A stretch of DNA of 64,000 bases from positions 124,001 through 188,000 of the forward strand of contig JAODUP010000451.1 in NCBI GenBank assembly GCA_025642065.1. Direction: 5' to 3'. The notes beneath the pieces are model-generated. The model ran no database searches. It was not told where the DNA came from and saw only the letters and a list, made by a program, of their open reading frames with translations. Positions 1 to 13,814 of this stretch are shown here, piece after piece. Within the stretch, counting starts at the first letter, position 1. The number at the start of each line of letters is the position of its first letter. The DNA comes from Paralvinella palmiformis (taxonomy: Eukaryota; Annelida; Polychaeta; Terebellida; Alvinellidae). The position numbers were made by a program, and so were the translations under genes.

Positions 1-176
1 CTATCCCGGTATGTTCCATACATGACATCATTCAGGAGAAAAAATCAGGGAAAAAGCAACATCATGTTTGGAATACCTGGGCCATATAAACACTTTTTTG
101 ACAGCTATGCATGCTACTTGTCTGATCCAAGCTCCCAGCTTGATAAGCTGGAATTTTGTACCAGAAAGAAAATGTA

Positions 177-788
177 CCATATATACTCGCATATAAGTCG
201 AGGTCAATTTTTGACCCTGTAATTCTTTCCTCTGGCATAAGTAGAGGTTAAGTATTGGCTTAAAACCACTCAAAATTTGAATCATTGTCTTCATTCACGA
301 AAAAACTGACCCAGTCATTTCAAACTCTTGGTGTCAGCACAGAGAGAGATGGATTTCACTTTGATGTTATATTTAACTAATAAACAAACTTGCCACATCA
401 AACACAGCTTGATTGTAACTTCAACTGGCAAGTGTTATTAATTCATTGTTTCACAGCAAGTGGCGAGCAAGATTTGCTATGCGAACAGTGATTTCTATAT
501 TATCACTAATCATCTGGAAGTACTGGTAGTTAACAACTGGTGACTATCAAGTATTATTACATAAAGAATGACATGTTTGTGAGATCCAAATAACAGTTTG
601 GTGAAAATTAATTGTTATTTATTGAATAATAATGATTAGTAGGCAATGATGTGATGATTTTATTCCGACTCTAGCATCTTTCCTTCAGCTGGTAGGAAAT
701 ATGATGCGCGTATAACTATAAGTCGAGTTGCTTCTGAGAACTCCCTTTTCCCTACCCAAAAAATCGACTTATACGCGAGTGTATAGTG
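177..788. mobile_element. TIR DNA element, TA-flanked family 1, copy 1
   Basis: The left end reads CCATATATACTCGCATATAA and the reverse complement of the right end reads CACTATACACTCGCGTATAA, an imperfect terminal inverted repeat about 610 bp apart. A TA dinucleotide precedes the left end at 175-176; the right flank is degraded. The same terminus recurs in a clearer copy at 30712-31158. No intact transposase is visible inside. TA flanks suggest a Tc1/mariner/pogo-type element, which is an inference. Confidence 0.6.
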
Positions 789-3150
789 AATTCCAATTTC
801 AAGGGGTATTCTAGGGGTGTATTGAAAAACAAGGACTATTCCAGGACTTTCCAAGATCAGTATTAAAAAGTATGTTCCAGGAATTCTGCGAACACTGTGA
901 CTAGGTCTAGGTGGGTAATTTGATACTACTAGATATTCAGACAGGTTTTTCAGTAGCACTAGATATCTTTCAATAGTCAACTACACAGGAATTTCGATCT
1001 TGAATATCTCAAAGTATCACAAAACCACAGGTTATTGTGATTCTTGGAATTATCCAGAATCAATCTATTTATTTTGCAGGTAGGGTCTGAATTGGTGTGA
1101 CTACAACAAGACTAAATGTTTTAGCTTGTGCATGCAGTTCTGATTATATCTCAGAGATGAACTGCATTATTAAACAATATTCCTAACATATATACAGATT
1201 TTGGTTTGACCTGCCAACCAAAGTTTATACTTTAGCTTCATTAAATTTATTGATAGATCTATGAAACAGCTATCAGGCCTGAAAGTTTCATGTCCCTGTG
1301 TCAATTAAAAAAAAGTTATCAGGGTTCAAACACCGCTAAAAATTAAGTGTGGTTTCGAAAGTGACATAATTTATTATTATTAATAACTAACACTTCAAAG
1401 TGGTGAAAATTGTGCCAGGCATCATCATATACATGGTAGTTGATATATAAAAAAATGAATACAATCTGAAGTGGTCTAGTGGAAACCTTTAAAGAATTTG
1501 GTCCATCTTATACGGAATGACCCATGGATATTTATATAAAATTTTCAAAGTATATCTGTTACATAACCTCAAAGTATCAATGTTACTCATTTATATCCCT
1601 TAGAAACCCTGTATTTAAATTAATGGAGCATACCACAGGATTGTAATATAATAATATTCTCTAATGATATCACATTTCTATGCATTCTCTGAAGTGACAT
1701 CTCCAAGATCAAATCTTATTTAAATCAGCAAAATTATATAATGGATCATATAAATAATCATTATTATTATATTAAAGTAGAAGTAAATTACAATTGCATT
1801 TATTTATGAACTCAAAGCTGCAATTTCAATTATCTACTTGCATAGTTCAGTGAACTAGTTCCAAAGATTACTTTTTAACTTTTAACAACTTGGTTGTATG
1901 GAAGCCACAAATGAAATTAATAAGGTGTAACTCTTTCACATGGGAATGTTACAAGATGGATTCATAGAAGCCATTTTATAAAATGTTCCTTTATATAACC
2001 CTTCTTAAAATTGCCATGTAATTTTAGCAGATACCTTGATCACCTGCCAGACACATAGAGGATTAAGGGAAGCCATTGGCATTGCATGGTCAACCACAGT
2101 TTGGTATACCACCACTTTATAATTGTTTCTGGTTATCCAATTGCTGAATAGATCAATTCACCTCCTGGGCTTCAGAAGCCAATTTAACAAACAAGCTCTA
2201 CCAATCATAGAACATATCAAATGGTTCAGGCCACCAACAAATCATAACATCTAACATCATTACTACAGTGTAACAGTGTCTAATTGTTAACAAGGATGTT
2301 TTGGTAAGTCAAGATCATAACTGAATATAATCTGAATAAAAAACAGCAGTAATAATCTGTGTTCACTGACAAAAAATGTAGGAATCAAAATTTATGTCAA
2401 TCATATTTCCACATTCAATTAACAGTGTCTGACTTCTGTCAGTTTCCAAAATTAGTCAGGCCCAGGGTGAGGGTGATATCTACTCCAGATCTATATCTAC
2501 TAATCTAGTCTAGTATCTAGATGTATCATGTACTGATGTAGTACTACTCAGGTTTCAGTTTGCTTCACATAACGTTTTGTTTGAAATACATAATTATTTT
2601 AACCAATATATTATGGCATGTGCTTTCTCAGATTTCCGATTCAACTGATAAGTCTAAAATATGTCAGTGATGAATGACACAAGCTTAAAAACACAATGAT
2701 ATAGACCTGTATGGCCATGATGATGATCACTCGTCATCACCGTTAACACAAAAGTCGGAAAAGTGACAAACATCGAGACTAGTCTACCTTTCAGATCTGG
2801 TTCCTTCAACTCTTTCTTTTTCAGTTTTATCTCCGGAACTCATACGAAAAACACAGATATTAAGGTACAGAGTAATATGATTATTTCCTAAAAGTGGTAA
2901 AGGTAAAGACTACTAAACAAAAGTGACGTTGTTAATCAGTCTCCCTCCCGTTACCACAACCTGCCATTTTGGACTGATAACCATACTATTTACCATAATC
3001 ATCCAGATGATCGAGAATTATTTTTAAGCTAATGTTTTTAAATCTGATATAAAAACCTTGCTCGTTAAATAATTATTTTGATAAATCATGCGGGTTTTGT
3101 TTGAATCTTGAGTATATTACTATTTTCAGATTTTTATTATTTTACATGCT
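789..3150. other. intergenic, no gene recognised
   Basis: AT-rich sequence with frequent stops in all frames. I see no coding exon, RNA gene or clear element. The short open frames here have no recognisable family features. Confidence 0.5.
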
Positions 3151-3170
3151 TTATATCGAGTGTGCGTTCA

Positions 3171-3369
3171 ACACACACACGCGCGCACACACACATACAA
3201 ACACACATACACACACTCTGTGCCTGTGCCTTATTATAAAAGTAGCCACTCTGGATTCAGTCCCCTGAAGAAACGTCCAGAGTTTGAATTCACGGTTCGA
3301 GATTCTCTGTACTTGTGCTTTATTATACACAGCTAAAACAAACACACACACACACACACACACACATAT

Positions 3370-3419
<50 letters not shown>
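3171..3419. repeat. CA and TA microsatellites around a short unique block
   Basis: CA-rich runs at about 3171-3217 and 3341-3366 bracket about 120 bp of non-repetitive sequence and are followed by a TA run at about 3371-3419. The open frames through this block are microsatellite artefacts. Confidence 0.9.
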
Positions 3420-3421
<2 letters not shown>

Positions 3422-3794
3422 TAATAAAAGTTATATATCTATATTGATGAAAACGTAAAAATTACTCAGTATAATTACTCAGTTCATATTAGTTATGTTT
3501 AGGTGCATGACTTAAAGTAATTAATTAAGTTATCTGCCCAATCGTACTTTTCGGCTACTGGGATAATATGATAGAAGCCACTTAGCAGAGAATGTATAAT
3601 TATGGAGAAATAAAAGTTGACGAATAAAGATCTAAGTGATCCTAGCTGTGGGTTTGCAACATTTCTTCCCACTTCAGTTGTGTAGTTCCCTTGAGTGATC
3701 CATCGTGCCTGGACTATGATCGACTTTGTCCAACCCCCTTGCTGTACTAGTTGCGTCACTGAGCTCGATTTGGAAGTCATTATTCACCCGGCTG

Positions 3795-3886
3795 TCGGCT
3801 CCCCAATGAAGATTTTGTCTCCTGCCCGCCTGGCAAAGATTCGGTTCCCCAATGAAGATTTTTCCACTTGCGCACCTGGCCAAGAT
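3795..3886. repeat. 46-bp tandem duplication
   Basis: Two adjacent diverged copies (3795-3840 and 3841-3886) share the core CCCCAATGAAGATTTT and the ending CCTGGCNAAGAT. Function unknown. Confidence 0.75.
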
Positions 3887-4010
3887 CGATTTTGAGGCCT
3901 ATATCTTGTCAAATTTGAGGCGTTTACTTGAACTAATTTGACCAAAGATAACTGTCGAACCATCGCAGTTACTAATAAACGTTTAGGCACAGGACAGATG
4001 CCATTCATAG

Positions 4011-4220
4011 ATGAGGATGATGATGATGATGATTGGTGTTTTACGGCCACGTTTGTGCACGTGGTAGGCTAAATGGGCCGAGAGACCTCCATATAGGTAA
4101 TGAAGTGAAGTCAAAGATGAAACAACCTTGAGATATGCGCACGCCGGGATTCGAACACGGGTACGGGTGGTAGTGACCTGTGGTCCAACACGCTACCGCT
4201 AGACTACGGAGGCGTCCCAC
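4011..4220 (-). mobile_element. SINE-A, near full length, with target-site duplication
   Basis: On the minus strand this starts GGGACGCCTCCGTAGTCTAG, with a tRNA-like A box (TCTAGCGGTAGCG) and B box (GTTCGAATCC). A body follows with the block CGGCCCATTTAGCCTACC, and the end is GGCCGTAAAACACC plus an ATC-repeat tail. The 11-bp duplication GCCATTCATAG flanks it at 4000-4010 and 4221-4231. This is the best-preserved of about ten copies in the window. The cloverleaf is not maintained, so it is a SINE head rather than a tRNA gene. Confidence 0.9.
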
Positions 4221-4303
4221 GCCATTCATAGAAAAATTAATGTTTCCTCATTTTGCGAGGACCCGGCTGCAGGCTTGCCGGCCACTGAGTCAAGATTTAT
4301 GTC

Positions 4304-4352
4304 ATTCTTCTTCACTTATCCTCTTCATCCCCGGTGGGACATAAGGCCACAC
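4304..4352 (-). repeat. short dispersed repeat, shared with 38676-38711
   Basis: The block around GTGGGACATAAGGC, preceded by TCCTCTTCATCCC, is the reverse complement of the block around GCCTTATGTCCCAC at 38.7 kb. It is probably the 3' end of a retroelement whose body is not present here. Confidence 0.55.
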
Positions 4353-5349
4353 GTTTATGTCATGGCCAGGTAAATAATACCGGCCATAGAAGTTTGTAAT
4401 TATTATTATTAATTATTATATTACCAGTAAGTTCGGCTATATGTACAGTAAATGGAAATTGTCTGGCTAGAAAAATGAGTCATGCGAAGTTGTCAACATT
4501 TGGGCACTCACTGTTCAACAACAGCCTGTATTCCCCCCCCCCCCCAATGTAATTCGATATCCACCTTAATCGTTGGCAAGTGTATTCGATCGTGGTGTTG
4601 TTATAATGAATAATATATATGTTTTGTGTTTTCTTTCATATTTGATTAAAACAATCATACCTTAATTATGCCGGGTTATCTATATAGCAGGAAATATATA
4701 TGCATGGTTTGTAAGATGTCAAAAACAGGGACAAATTAACTTTCTTAGGAAACGTGATCATGATGCTGGTGTGCATACATATTATCTATTATATAAATAC
4801 ATTTCAGAATTCTCTGATAAATATAAGGCCAGGTATAATCTCGCTGTTAAACCAACTTGTATTAAATGTTCACATGCATCGATCTATATACTCGTGAAGT
4901 CCGGTGTTTCGTTACCAATATTGCGCTCCCTGAGAATGGTGTGACGTACGTCTACATTAATGTCTGAGCATTTTTCGAGCTGCTTGATCTAAAGAAATAG
5001 TCGGTCAGGCTTTTAATCTAGAAGCAATCTTCCCAGAAATATGACAACTGCGTACTATTATTGCCACATATGCGAGTCGTGGTATTAATTACCATCAGTA
5101 TCGGGAAACTTGAATTAAACGAAGGTAATTTTATCAAACAAGACTTAATTGGGTTTGTCGAAGTGGTTCCTTGGCGCCGAACTAGTACTATCTTTACGTG
5201 CATGCATGGTGCTATATATGGTGCCTCGTTCTTGGTAATGCTCGTAAGAGTTCTTAAATAGTTTGGATTTATTCTCCATGATACGATTGATAAAGCAATT
5301 AAACTTTTTGTAAGTAGTGAGAAAACCAGTTGAATAATGAAGAAAATAA
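4353..5349. other. intergenic, no gene recognised
   Basis: No coding exon was recognised. A 13-base C run lies near 4535. The open frame at 5061-5261 has no family features. Confidence 0.45.
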
Positions 5350-6870
5350 TATAATAATAATAATAATAATAAATTTTAAATAGCGCCTTATTCAACTTTA
5401 ATTGCTCTAAGGCGCTTAACGTTTTAAAACACAATTAAAACATATTCTGAGTTCGTAGAGATCAAATACATTTCATACATAATAAACTGGTTCAATATTA
5501 TAAATACGCCAATTTAAACAAATGTGTTTTAAGAACCTTACAACATATGTCTTCTCCTGCTGCGTGTTTAATCTGGTTTGGCAACTCGTTTAACAGCCTG
5601 GGATCTGATGCTCGGAAGGATCTCTCCCCGTACTGTGTGGCTTATTGGTACCTTCAAAAGTAAATAAGACTCAGATCGGAGTATTCTCACTGGTAAATAT
5701 TTTTCGATCAGATCGCTTAGATACAGTGGGGCTGTTCCATTCAGTACTCAGTGCAGCTGGAACAAAACTGGTGTTATATGTTCCCTTTTGCGATTGAGTG
5801 TCACCAGACGTGCAGCACAGTTGTGCACTCCCTGTAGGCCATTTGTCAGAAAGAGGAGGTATTATTTAACAATGCATTGCCATAGTCCAGTCGAGAAATA
5901 ATAAGGTCTTGGACTAAAGTATTGCATGTCTCATCATATATGGACTTACGAATAAGTCATATATATTTCTTATTTGATAATAACAGGACTTACATATATA
6001 ATTCACCTACTTCTCCATTCCTAGGGTAATATCCAATATAAGCTCTAGATATCTTACAGACATGGAATAATTTATATTACTGGATCCTACCTTAATGCGA
6101 AGATTCTCAGTTTTCTTTACATGTTGTTTGTATGAGAAAACAATGAATTCAGTCTTGTCCTTATTCGATTTCAGCATGTTGCTGTTCATCCAAGTATTTA
6201 TATCTGCAAGACAAGCTTCAATTGAAGATGAAATATAATGCCATTTATCACATGGCTTCAAAGTCATGTACACTTGTGTATCATTGGCATAGCAATGATA
6301 TTTAATATTTACCGTTTAACAATTTCACCAACTGGTTTGGTATACATACAGTAATTCTATGGTCCTAAAACGCATCCCTGTGGTACACCAAAAAAGAAGA
6401 CCTACATCTGCCGATGTTTTATTGACCATTGAAACACACTGAGTTCTGTCGGCGAGGTACGACTTTACCCAAGTTCAAGCTTTTTCCTTGAATCCAAAGG
6501 AAAATTCTAAACGCTTCAGTAGAATTGGGTGATCGACTACGTCGAAAGGTGCGGATAAATCAAGCATAATTAATGCAGTCATCAAGGCTTCATGAAGAGC
6601 CTCAGCAATGTTACTGTGCGCTTTCAAGAGAGCAGTTTCTGTTGAATGAGCTCTACGATAAGCAGACTGATAAATGTCATTAAGATCATTGTCCGCTAAA
6701 TGTTTTTCTACACGCCTTGCTACTACCTTTTCAACTAGTTTAGAGATGAAAGGAAGGTTAGAAATAGGACGATAGTTCTTCATCTCTTCCTTATCCAACA
6801 CAGATCTCTTAAGCGGCGGGGTTATGGTGGGTCGTTTCAAACACAACGACATCACTGAATCATCCATTTT
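5350..6870 (-). mobile_element. LINE 3' half: reverse transcriptase relic and ATT-repeat tail (Jockey/L2/CR1-like)
   Basis: The minus strand from 6867 encodes reverse-transcriptase motifs: NYRPISNLPFISKLVEKVV, then YQSAYRRAHSTETALL, then LDLSAPFDVVDH. After stops and frame changes comes a frame at 6273-6007 with the palm motif as YANDTQVY (family consensus Y-A-D-D) and a downstream NMLKSNKDKTEF block. About 600 bp of 3' untranslated sequence follows, then GGCGCTATTTAAAATTTATT and an ATT-repeat tail at 5350-5370. The N in the catalytic box, the stops and the 5' truncation mark it as dead. Exact clade uncertain. Confidence 0.82.
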
Positions 6871-7016
6871 GACCTATTGAAAATGTCTGTTATCAGCGGT
6901 AGCACCCCCATGAAGATTCGTAACAACAACGAGGCAAACCTCATACATGCTAGAAATAGAAAGTAGAATATGAACTACCCACAATAAATTGATACTTCGG
7001 CAATTATGAGAAGCCT

Positions 7017-7017
<1 letters not shown>

Positions 7018-7103
<86 letters not shown>
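7018..7103. repeat. TA microsatellite
   Basis: About 85 bp of almost pure TA repeat. A second, shorter TA run is at about 7490-7520. The Tyr/Ile-repeat reading frame over it is an artefact. Confidence 0.95.
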
Positions 7104-7106
<3 letters not shown>

Positions 7107-7487
7107 GTATGCCATCAACCCAAACGAAGACTTATTAATTCCCACGCTATTATACACTAAAATACACATAATCCAGTTACAATTAAAGATAGCTACTATA
7201 TACACTTGTGGATATATAGGTGTCCTTGTGCAAAGCAAATAACACGAACAAAATTAAATAGCTTCTTCACACTATGTTAATTTTATATAATATGCAGAAA
7301 ACACAGATGCTCGGGGCTCGGTAATTTAAGCCAATATGTCTAGTCTTGAATTCCTCTGTTATAAAATACGTGCATATGTGTCTATAAATATGATCCCATT
7401 TCCCCTGGGAGTTGTCCCTTAATTAACGATGTGTGTCCTAGGTAAGACTATCTATAGCGCTGAGACAATTTTTTTTAAATGTAGTCA

Positions 7488-7523
<36 letters not shown>

Positions 7524-7595
7524 GGGTATAGCTTCTAAGGCGGGATTTCTATGTCCGGTGAGCTTATAATCGACGCCAAAAAAACGTATTTAGTT

Positions 7596-8682
7596 CAGGG
7601 GCGGATCCAGGATTGTTTGGGTCTAAACAAGGGCGGGTCTAAACAAGGGCGAAGCCATTATATATGTGAGGCATAAAAAGCCGAGGAGGGTGGATGAGGG
7701 ATGGGGTCTCCCCCTTTCTCTGTGTATAAATACTGAGAAACATTTCAGTGAAGAAAGTCTAATGACCTAGGAGTTAGTATAAGTCGTCAGTCCATTATTC
7801 AAATTGCTCTGGCGCAGGCATCCCTAATTTGACAATTAAAGATGGTATTCGACTCAGCAATTAAAGCACTCATTGGCCAGCAGTTGTCTGCAGAGAAATG
7901 ATTCTACAACTGCTGCAGTAAGATATCAATAAAAGGAATATCAAATGATCTCTTGTAATAAAGATTACACTGAACCCTTGAAACCCTTGGCATCTTCAGT
8001 ACCTATATATGAAGCCAGCTGCTTTGCTTTGTCGCACCATCTCTGGAATTCTACACCAACGTCATCCCTCAAACATTGAATCTCTGATTTGATATCGCCA
8101 ATCATTGTGTATGCGTCAAAGACATCGATATCTCTTCTTTGTAGTTTAGCTGACAAACCTTTCAAATAATTATTTTCTATTATATTCTTTAATACTATGA
8201 AGCCAACAATAACTCCCAAACTAGTCTTAGTGTCACTACCCCAATTCCAACGTTAACCTCTGGATAAACATGTGGATTAACTATATTATCAAAGCAAGTC
8301 AAACCACGTGTTCATAAAGCTCACCAAATGTTTTCAAACAAGAATGTTTTTCAACCCATATATGCAGCGTGTATTGCACAAAGCTTCCAGTTTCTCGTGG
8401 CGAGTATTGGGGCAATATTGTTTGAGAGCAAGCTCTGAGAATTTTCTTGGGAGAATTGTCAAAAACTTACTTATAGTTATTTTTTAACAGACATTTAAAT
8501 CACAATTATGCTTCATTTTATACTAAGTAAAATGTATGTTAAATAATAATGATATTAGACACACATTACACAATATACTCAATTGAAGAATGACAAATTG
8601 GTTTTTTTTCCCCTAAAACCCCTTTTTTTCTGACCCCCGCAGATCCAGCACTGCAGTTTGAGCGATATAGTATACGCCCCTG
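7596..8682 (-). mobile_element. hAT element with transposase relic
   Basis: The left end is CAGGGGCGGATCCAGGATT and the right end is CGCCCCTG, giving a short hAT-like inverted repeat. The flanking octamers ATTTAGTT (7588-7595) and ATACAGTT (8683-8690) match at six of eight positions, consistent with an aged 8-bp duplication. On the minus strand, 8219-7965 encodes a fragment with the blocks DIKSEIQCLRDDVGVEFQRW and AKQLASYIGTE. A second fragment nearer 7850 resembles RSFDIPFIDILL. Both look like the THAP12/p52rIPK-related hAT transposases. Stops and frame changes show it is inactive. Confidence 0.72.
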
Positions 8683-9036
8683 ATACAGTTCTGCGTATTA
8701 ATGTTCCCTTTTGTTCTATAGTGACCTGTATAATTTACCAAACAACTGAGGCCCAAACTTATAAACCATTAATTTACGTTTAGCGAAATAATTAACTCTT
8801 GGGGAGAAATCTTCAGTGAATAAAACATAGCTTGTCGATCGTGGCTATAAATATTTGTCATTACACATTATTATAGTTAGAGTGAATAATCTTAAGTGCG
8901 CGCGTGTGTGTGTGTTCGTGTGTGTTTGTGTGTTTCAATGTTTTGATATTTTTATATAAAAGAACGTATACGTAATATATTTATTTGAAAAGTTAAACCA
9001 TCATGATTTTTTAAATTCAGTTTCAATATCATGCAG

Positions 9037-9086
<50 letters not shown>

Positions 9087-11234
9087 GCACAATTAATGTA
9101 ATAACAGTACATATACTATATAGACGTCTAATTAAGAACATAATTGCATTTATTGTATACATTATTTAAACAGTATATAGTAATTTTTATCAAAGAAAAT
9201 GGAAAAGAAAATTTAGTAACTTAATTATTTTCCAGAGCTAAATCATTTGCAACTCGAAAATCAAAATGGGTTTCAACGAAAATGATCATCAACTATAGGT
9301 ATTCTAGCTGTGTGTAAGTATGTGTTTATTTCGCTAATTATTGTAAGTTTTGTTAATTTATCATAGCGTTATAGCCAGCTAGAGAGTGGTCACGATCACT
9401 GCGTACAGATCTCTGGCTGTAATTATATGTAAAACATATTAAATAATTTTATTTTATTTGTCATAGCCTTTTTTTATTTTTTCCTGTAGACATTACGATT
9501 TGTAAAAATCGTAACATTTTGCCGATGTAGAGATCATGTATAGTACTAAAAGATAAGCTGCGCGCAAATAATGTGTGTGCGTGTCTTGTTTTTAGGGTAC
9601 ATATAAAGAGGCAGAGCATCTAAACATCCTTTGAGACCTACCTCCATAAATCTAAATACAAATATACATACATTAATCTAAAAAAATGTGTTGTGCGTGC
9701 ATGTGTGCGCGCGTGTGCGTGCGTGTGTGTGTGCGCGTGTATGTGTGACTAGAGGCCCTTATTTTGACAACCATGATGGTTCGATATTAATTAATTATTG
9801 ACTTCGAAAATGAGTTAATTTAGTACATATTATTTATACTTTCAATTGTTTTTATATTTAATTTATGGTAATAAAAATTCATTTTGGGGGTAAATAATAC
9901 TGATATGTAAATATTTGAAACACGTTTTTTTCTTCTTTTTGAATTAAGACTTATGATTATATTTCTTAAAATTATATGTAATGAAAAAAAATTCTGAAAA
10001 GCCAGGATTATAGTTCCCTGGTATCAGCTGGAAAAAAATGACGCTGTTAATCGTGCTTAATTCTCCATTTAACCGGAGAAATAACCACTCCATTTTTATT
10101 TGTCTCGGTTCTTATATATTAATTTACTGCTTTATATAAACATGGTGAAATGATTTAATGTGAACAAATACAGCAACAGCTAGTAGACTTGTGCGAATTT
10201 ACGGTATTTTCGGTCTTTTCTTAAACACTTCTGTAACTGCACACAGATCTCGCCCTTAGGTGAAAAATAAATTGTTTGACATATCAGTAAGTTTAATATT
10301 CTGTTCTTCATTTAATACAAAAAATATCAATGATTTATTCATGCATACTATTTTTTGGGTATCCAAAGAACGTTTTTCTTGATCATAGGGAATAATGTTA
10401 TGTTACCCATAAGGCAATCCCCAATATGTCAGCCTCCACTTAACTACGTCAACAGTTGTGCAAGTGTTTGGAGGTATGCATATTATGTCATATGTTAGGC
10501 TTTAGTGTAAGGTTGTAGTTATGTTTGTAACGTTTTGTCATACGCCGGACTGCATTAAAAATAAGCATAGCAAATAGCTATATTTATTGCGATTATTAAC
10601 CAATAGAATTGATGATTGCACTTGACTTGCAGCCGAACTCCAAAGACTGAAGTGATGCCGACGCGGCGACGATGATCGAATCGTTTAGATCTGAACTTAC
10701 CAACTAAAGATTGGTAGTCTAGATGGATAGCAATTTGAAATTAGATCTTGACAGTATGCATTTGATATAAACAGAGGATCTGACAAATATGTTGCTATCA
10801 CAAATAGGCATTAACACCTGATACATTCACAGATTATTATCATGGCACAGTGACTTTTCTGTACACCAAATGGCAAATATTAATATAAGCATTAAATGAT
10901 TTTAATTTCACTGGACGCAAGCCACCTGGAGGAAAGGACAAACGTCCATATGTTATCATTCATACCTACAACAGTAAAATCAGATAGAAGCTTGAACTGA
11001 ACTGTGAAGTTCACTGTCATAATTTGCAATTTTATTACATGAGGAATCTGATGTACCAGGAAGAATTGTTTGTTGATAAACAAGCCATCATGCCATATAC
11101 ATAGCAGATGACAAACATCGGCCGCCTATGTTCACATTGTTATTCACATGGGGGAACCACTGGCTATACCTCAGTATTGTTTAAATATTTACCATTTACA
11201 CATAACAATTTACACCTTTATATCTTAGGTTATA
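8683..11234. other. intergenic, microsatellite-rich, no gene recognised
   Basis: Contains GT-rich runs near 8895-8935 and 9690-9745, and a TA run at about 9048-9086. A small CG-containing patch near 10650-10680 could belong to an unannotated 5' exon, but no start or splice evidence supports that. Confidence 0.45.
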
Positions 11235-12360
11235 CTAGGGTTGGGAGGTTTCTCCCCATCACAGTAAAAACCATGGTAATTAGCCAGTTTCTGCCAATAC
11301 GGCAGAAATACTTTCTGCCCCAGGGAGAAATGGCAGAAAGGGACAAATTAAATTTGGGGAAAATTAATAGAGACTTTAAGTTTAACAGTTTGAAACCAAT
11401 ATACATAAGCATAAGTTATTTAATTATAAATCTTGTCCACATGCCACATACTTATTTAAAGTGTATGTCAATAATTCATCACATTTAAGATTGTGAGATA
11501 AAAGATTGAGATTATTTATTTCTGATATCTGTGCAGTGATAAACATTATAATGCTGGATAAATTTCATTTATGCAAGGTAACATAACACTATCAAATACC
11601 TAATGAACTATGAGGAGGGTGATTCTGTGTCTAGTCATGCTTGAATACTACTGACAACATCATGTAGTCTGTTGTAACAACTACATGTATGTATCACTGT
11701 GAAGACATGCTGCTGTGTAATAACACTCACATATTAAATATGCAGCAGTGGGTGAGTGGTGTATGATTGTTATTACACCATTGCATAGGGAAGTATCTGA
11801 ACTGCCTAATTATAATATAGTAGACAGACTTCATATTGACTAGATAAATGTGACACTGATGGGGGGTTATCAATCTCAGCAGATTAGTTAGTTATTCTTG
11901 AGCATATATGTTGGCTGATCACCAGTAGTATAAATTTGCATGGCTATTGATAATGTCATTTAAGGCTCAAATAATAGTAATGTCAAAACAATAATGTCAT
12001 CATTTACATATAGTCTCTTGAGGTGCACATATGACATACAAATTTATACTTTGTAAATGTTGAATATTGTGGCTGGACAAATTGCTTTATCTTGCAGGTT
12101 TGTAGTTTTGTTTTGCACTTTACCACATAACATTCAACATATTCAAGGGAAGTAGACAGCGACTTTATGTCTGGAAGCAGTCTGTTGTTTTTCTTAAACA
12201 TTATTAAACAGATGAAAACATTAATAATTTCATTGTATCCCTGTACAAATGTACTTGGTGATACCATAGCTTACGCTTTGCACCTTAGAATAAAAACATC
12301 TGGAAGTTTCTCCCCAGTTTCTGCTATTTCTCCCTGGCAGAAAGACATTTCTTATCGATG
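11235..12360 (+). mobile_element. dispersed TIR element (hAT-like), copy 1
   Basis: Starts CTAGGGTTGGGAGGTTTCTC. From 11622 to about 12340 it is the reverse complement of 63330-64000, with high identity by eye. The 63-kb copy ends CAGGGTTGGTTTTCTCCCC, so the two ends define a short inverted repeat (AGGGTTGG then TTTCTCCCC). The right end of this copy is rearranged near 12350. No transposase is visible, so it is probably non-autonomous. The hAT assignment rests on the CAGGG terminus only. Confidence 0.65.
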
Positions 12361-12510
12361 CCAGTAATTTGGTTTATTAACTTTAATACCGGTTTTTTTT
12401 TAAATGTTCTAGGATACTGAATGGCCTAAATTGGGCTGATGTGTCATTAAATAACATAAATATTGTGATTAGATGTCAAGCCGTGAGTGACTTGATCAAT
12501 GTACCAAGCA

Positions 12511-12630
12511 TTGATTTTGCGTGCGAGATTTGTTATAATTTATATTCGTTTGCTCAGAATTGAAAAATAATTGATTTTGCATGCAAGATTTGTTATAATT
12601 TATATTCGTTTGCTCAGAATAAAAAATAAT
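12511..12630. repeat. 60-bp tandem duplication
   Basis: Two adjacent copies (12511-12570 and 12571-12630), each starting TTGATTTTGC and sharing GATTTGTTATAATTTATATT, with few differences. A recent duplication. Confidence 0.9.
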
Positions 12631-13796
12631 AGCATTATATTTTACACCTCCTTATATACAGTTTGATGTAACCTTCTCATCATGTTAATTGTAATTTGTC
12701 TTTAGCTTGCATATCAATTACCTTTCTTGTCATTCAATCATGGCAATGATTTGCCAATTACTAGTTCAGATCTGCTTAGAATGGAATGGAAGCAGCGCGC
12801 ATGCCCTACAGCTTTCTATACTTAGTTTATAGGCAGCCGATATGCATTGGCAACCAATGCCTGTGTAGACCCTTGTATTCACCTTGTTTTGCACCATGCT
12901 TGAAGATTACATACAACTGTTTATTTAATAAATGTTCCCAGTAATTGTTTAATCCTTCGTTGACTTAAACATAAATATTACCTCAGTGTTTGTGCGGAAA
13001 ATAAAACGTTTCTGCAAAATTGTGCAAAAAGTAACATTTTGGTGACATTCATCTGCCAGAAATAGTGCATGTTTTTCAGATGAAAGTAACAAATATATGG
13101 ACCAATAAATGAATGTTCATAGGTGCATGTTTAATTCTTGTAATAGCCTCCAATTTCTCTTTAATAGTGTATGATTTTCATTTTGGTATTTTCAAGTAGT
13201 GTTGTGCATGAAGAATAGCATTGAAAGAGACAGTTCACCCTCAGAAAATATTTCTTAAATATCTAATGCTTAGAACAGTAACCAAAAGTTTCACAATAAT
13301 AATCACGAAATATACCTGATATAATAGATATAAGGATATAATCTAAATTACTGGAGGGCCACCATTACGGCTGCACTGGAAGCCAGATTCGAGGGTGAGA
13401 AGGAGAAAACTCAAATGCTCTGACTTCATGTGAGCCCTCCGTAAATTGATGCAGATTATAGTTACTCTTGAGCATTAATATCTCAGCCATTTTTAACCAT
13501 CTTCCTCTTCTAAGGTTCCTTCTGACTCAAAATGGTATGGTTGTATGTCATTCATGATGTAATTTTAACAAGATAATACACTGCTTCTTCCAGACATTTT
13601 TATTTGCTTTAGTCAGCATCATACAAGGCCAACAATGTTCATGGTTTTGTTGTACAGAAGCTTAATAATTTAAAATCTAATTTGAAATTACAGTGCATTA
13701 TATAATTTAATTAAACTGGCATATAGAATATATACACATATACTAATCATATTATTTGCTTATTGTTACATTTTCATGATTATCTTTTGTTTTTAG
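12631..13796. other. NFXL1 upstream region, no exon identified
   Basis: Sequence before the splice-acceptor-like site at 13795-13796. The acceptor implies a non-coding 5' exon further upstream, which I could not place. A block at about 12877-12960 is similar in direct orientation to 63058-63145 and is probably a dispersed repeat. Confidence 0.4.
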
Positions 13797-13814
13797 CTAG
13801 AACATAAAATCTAC

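Noticed and set aside
6975..7238. 87-codon minus-strand frame with Ile/Tyr repeats
   Set aside because: Created by the TA microsatellite at 7018-7103.
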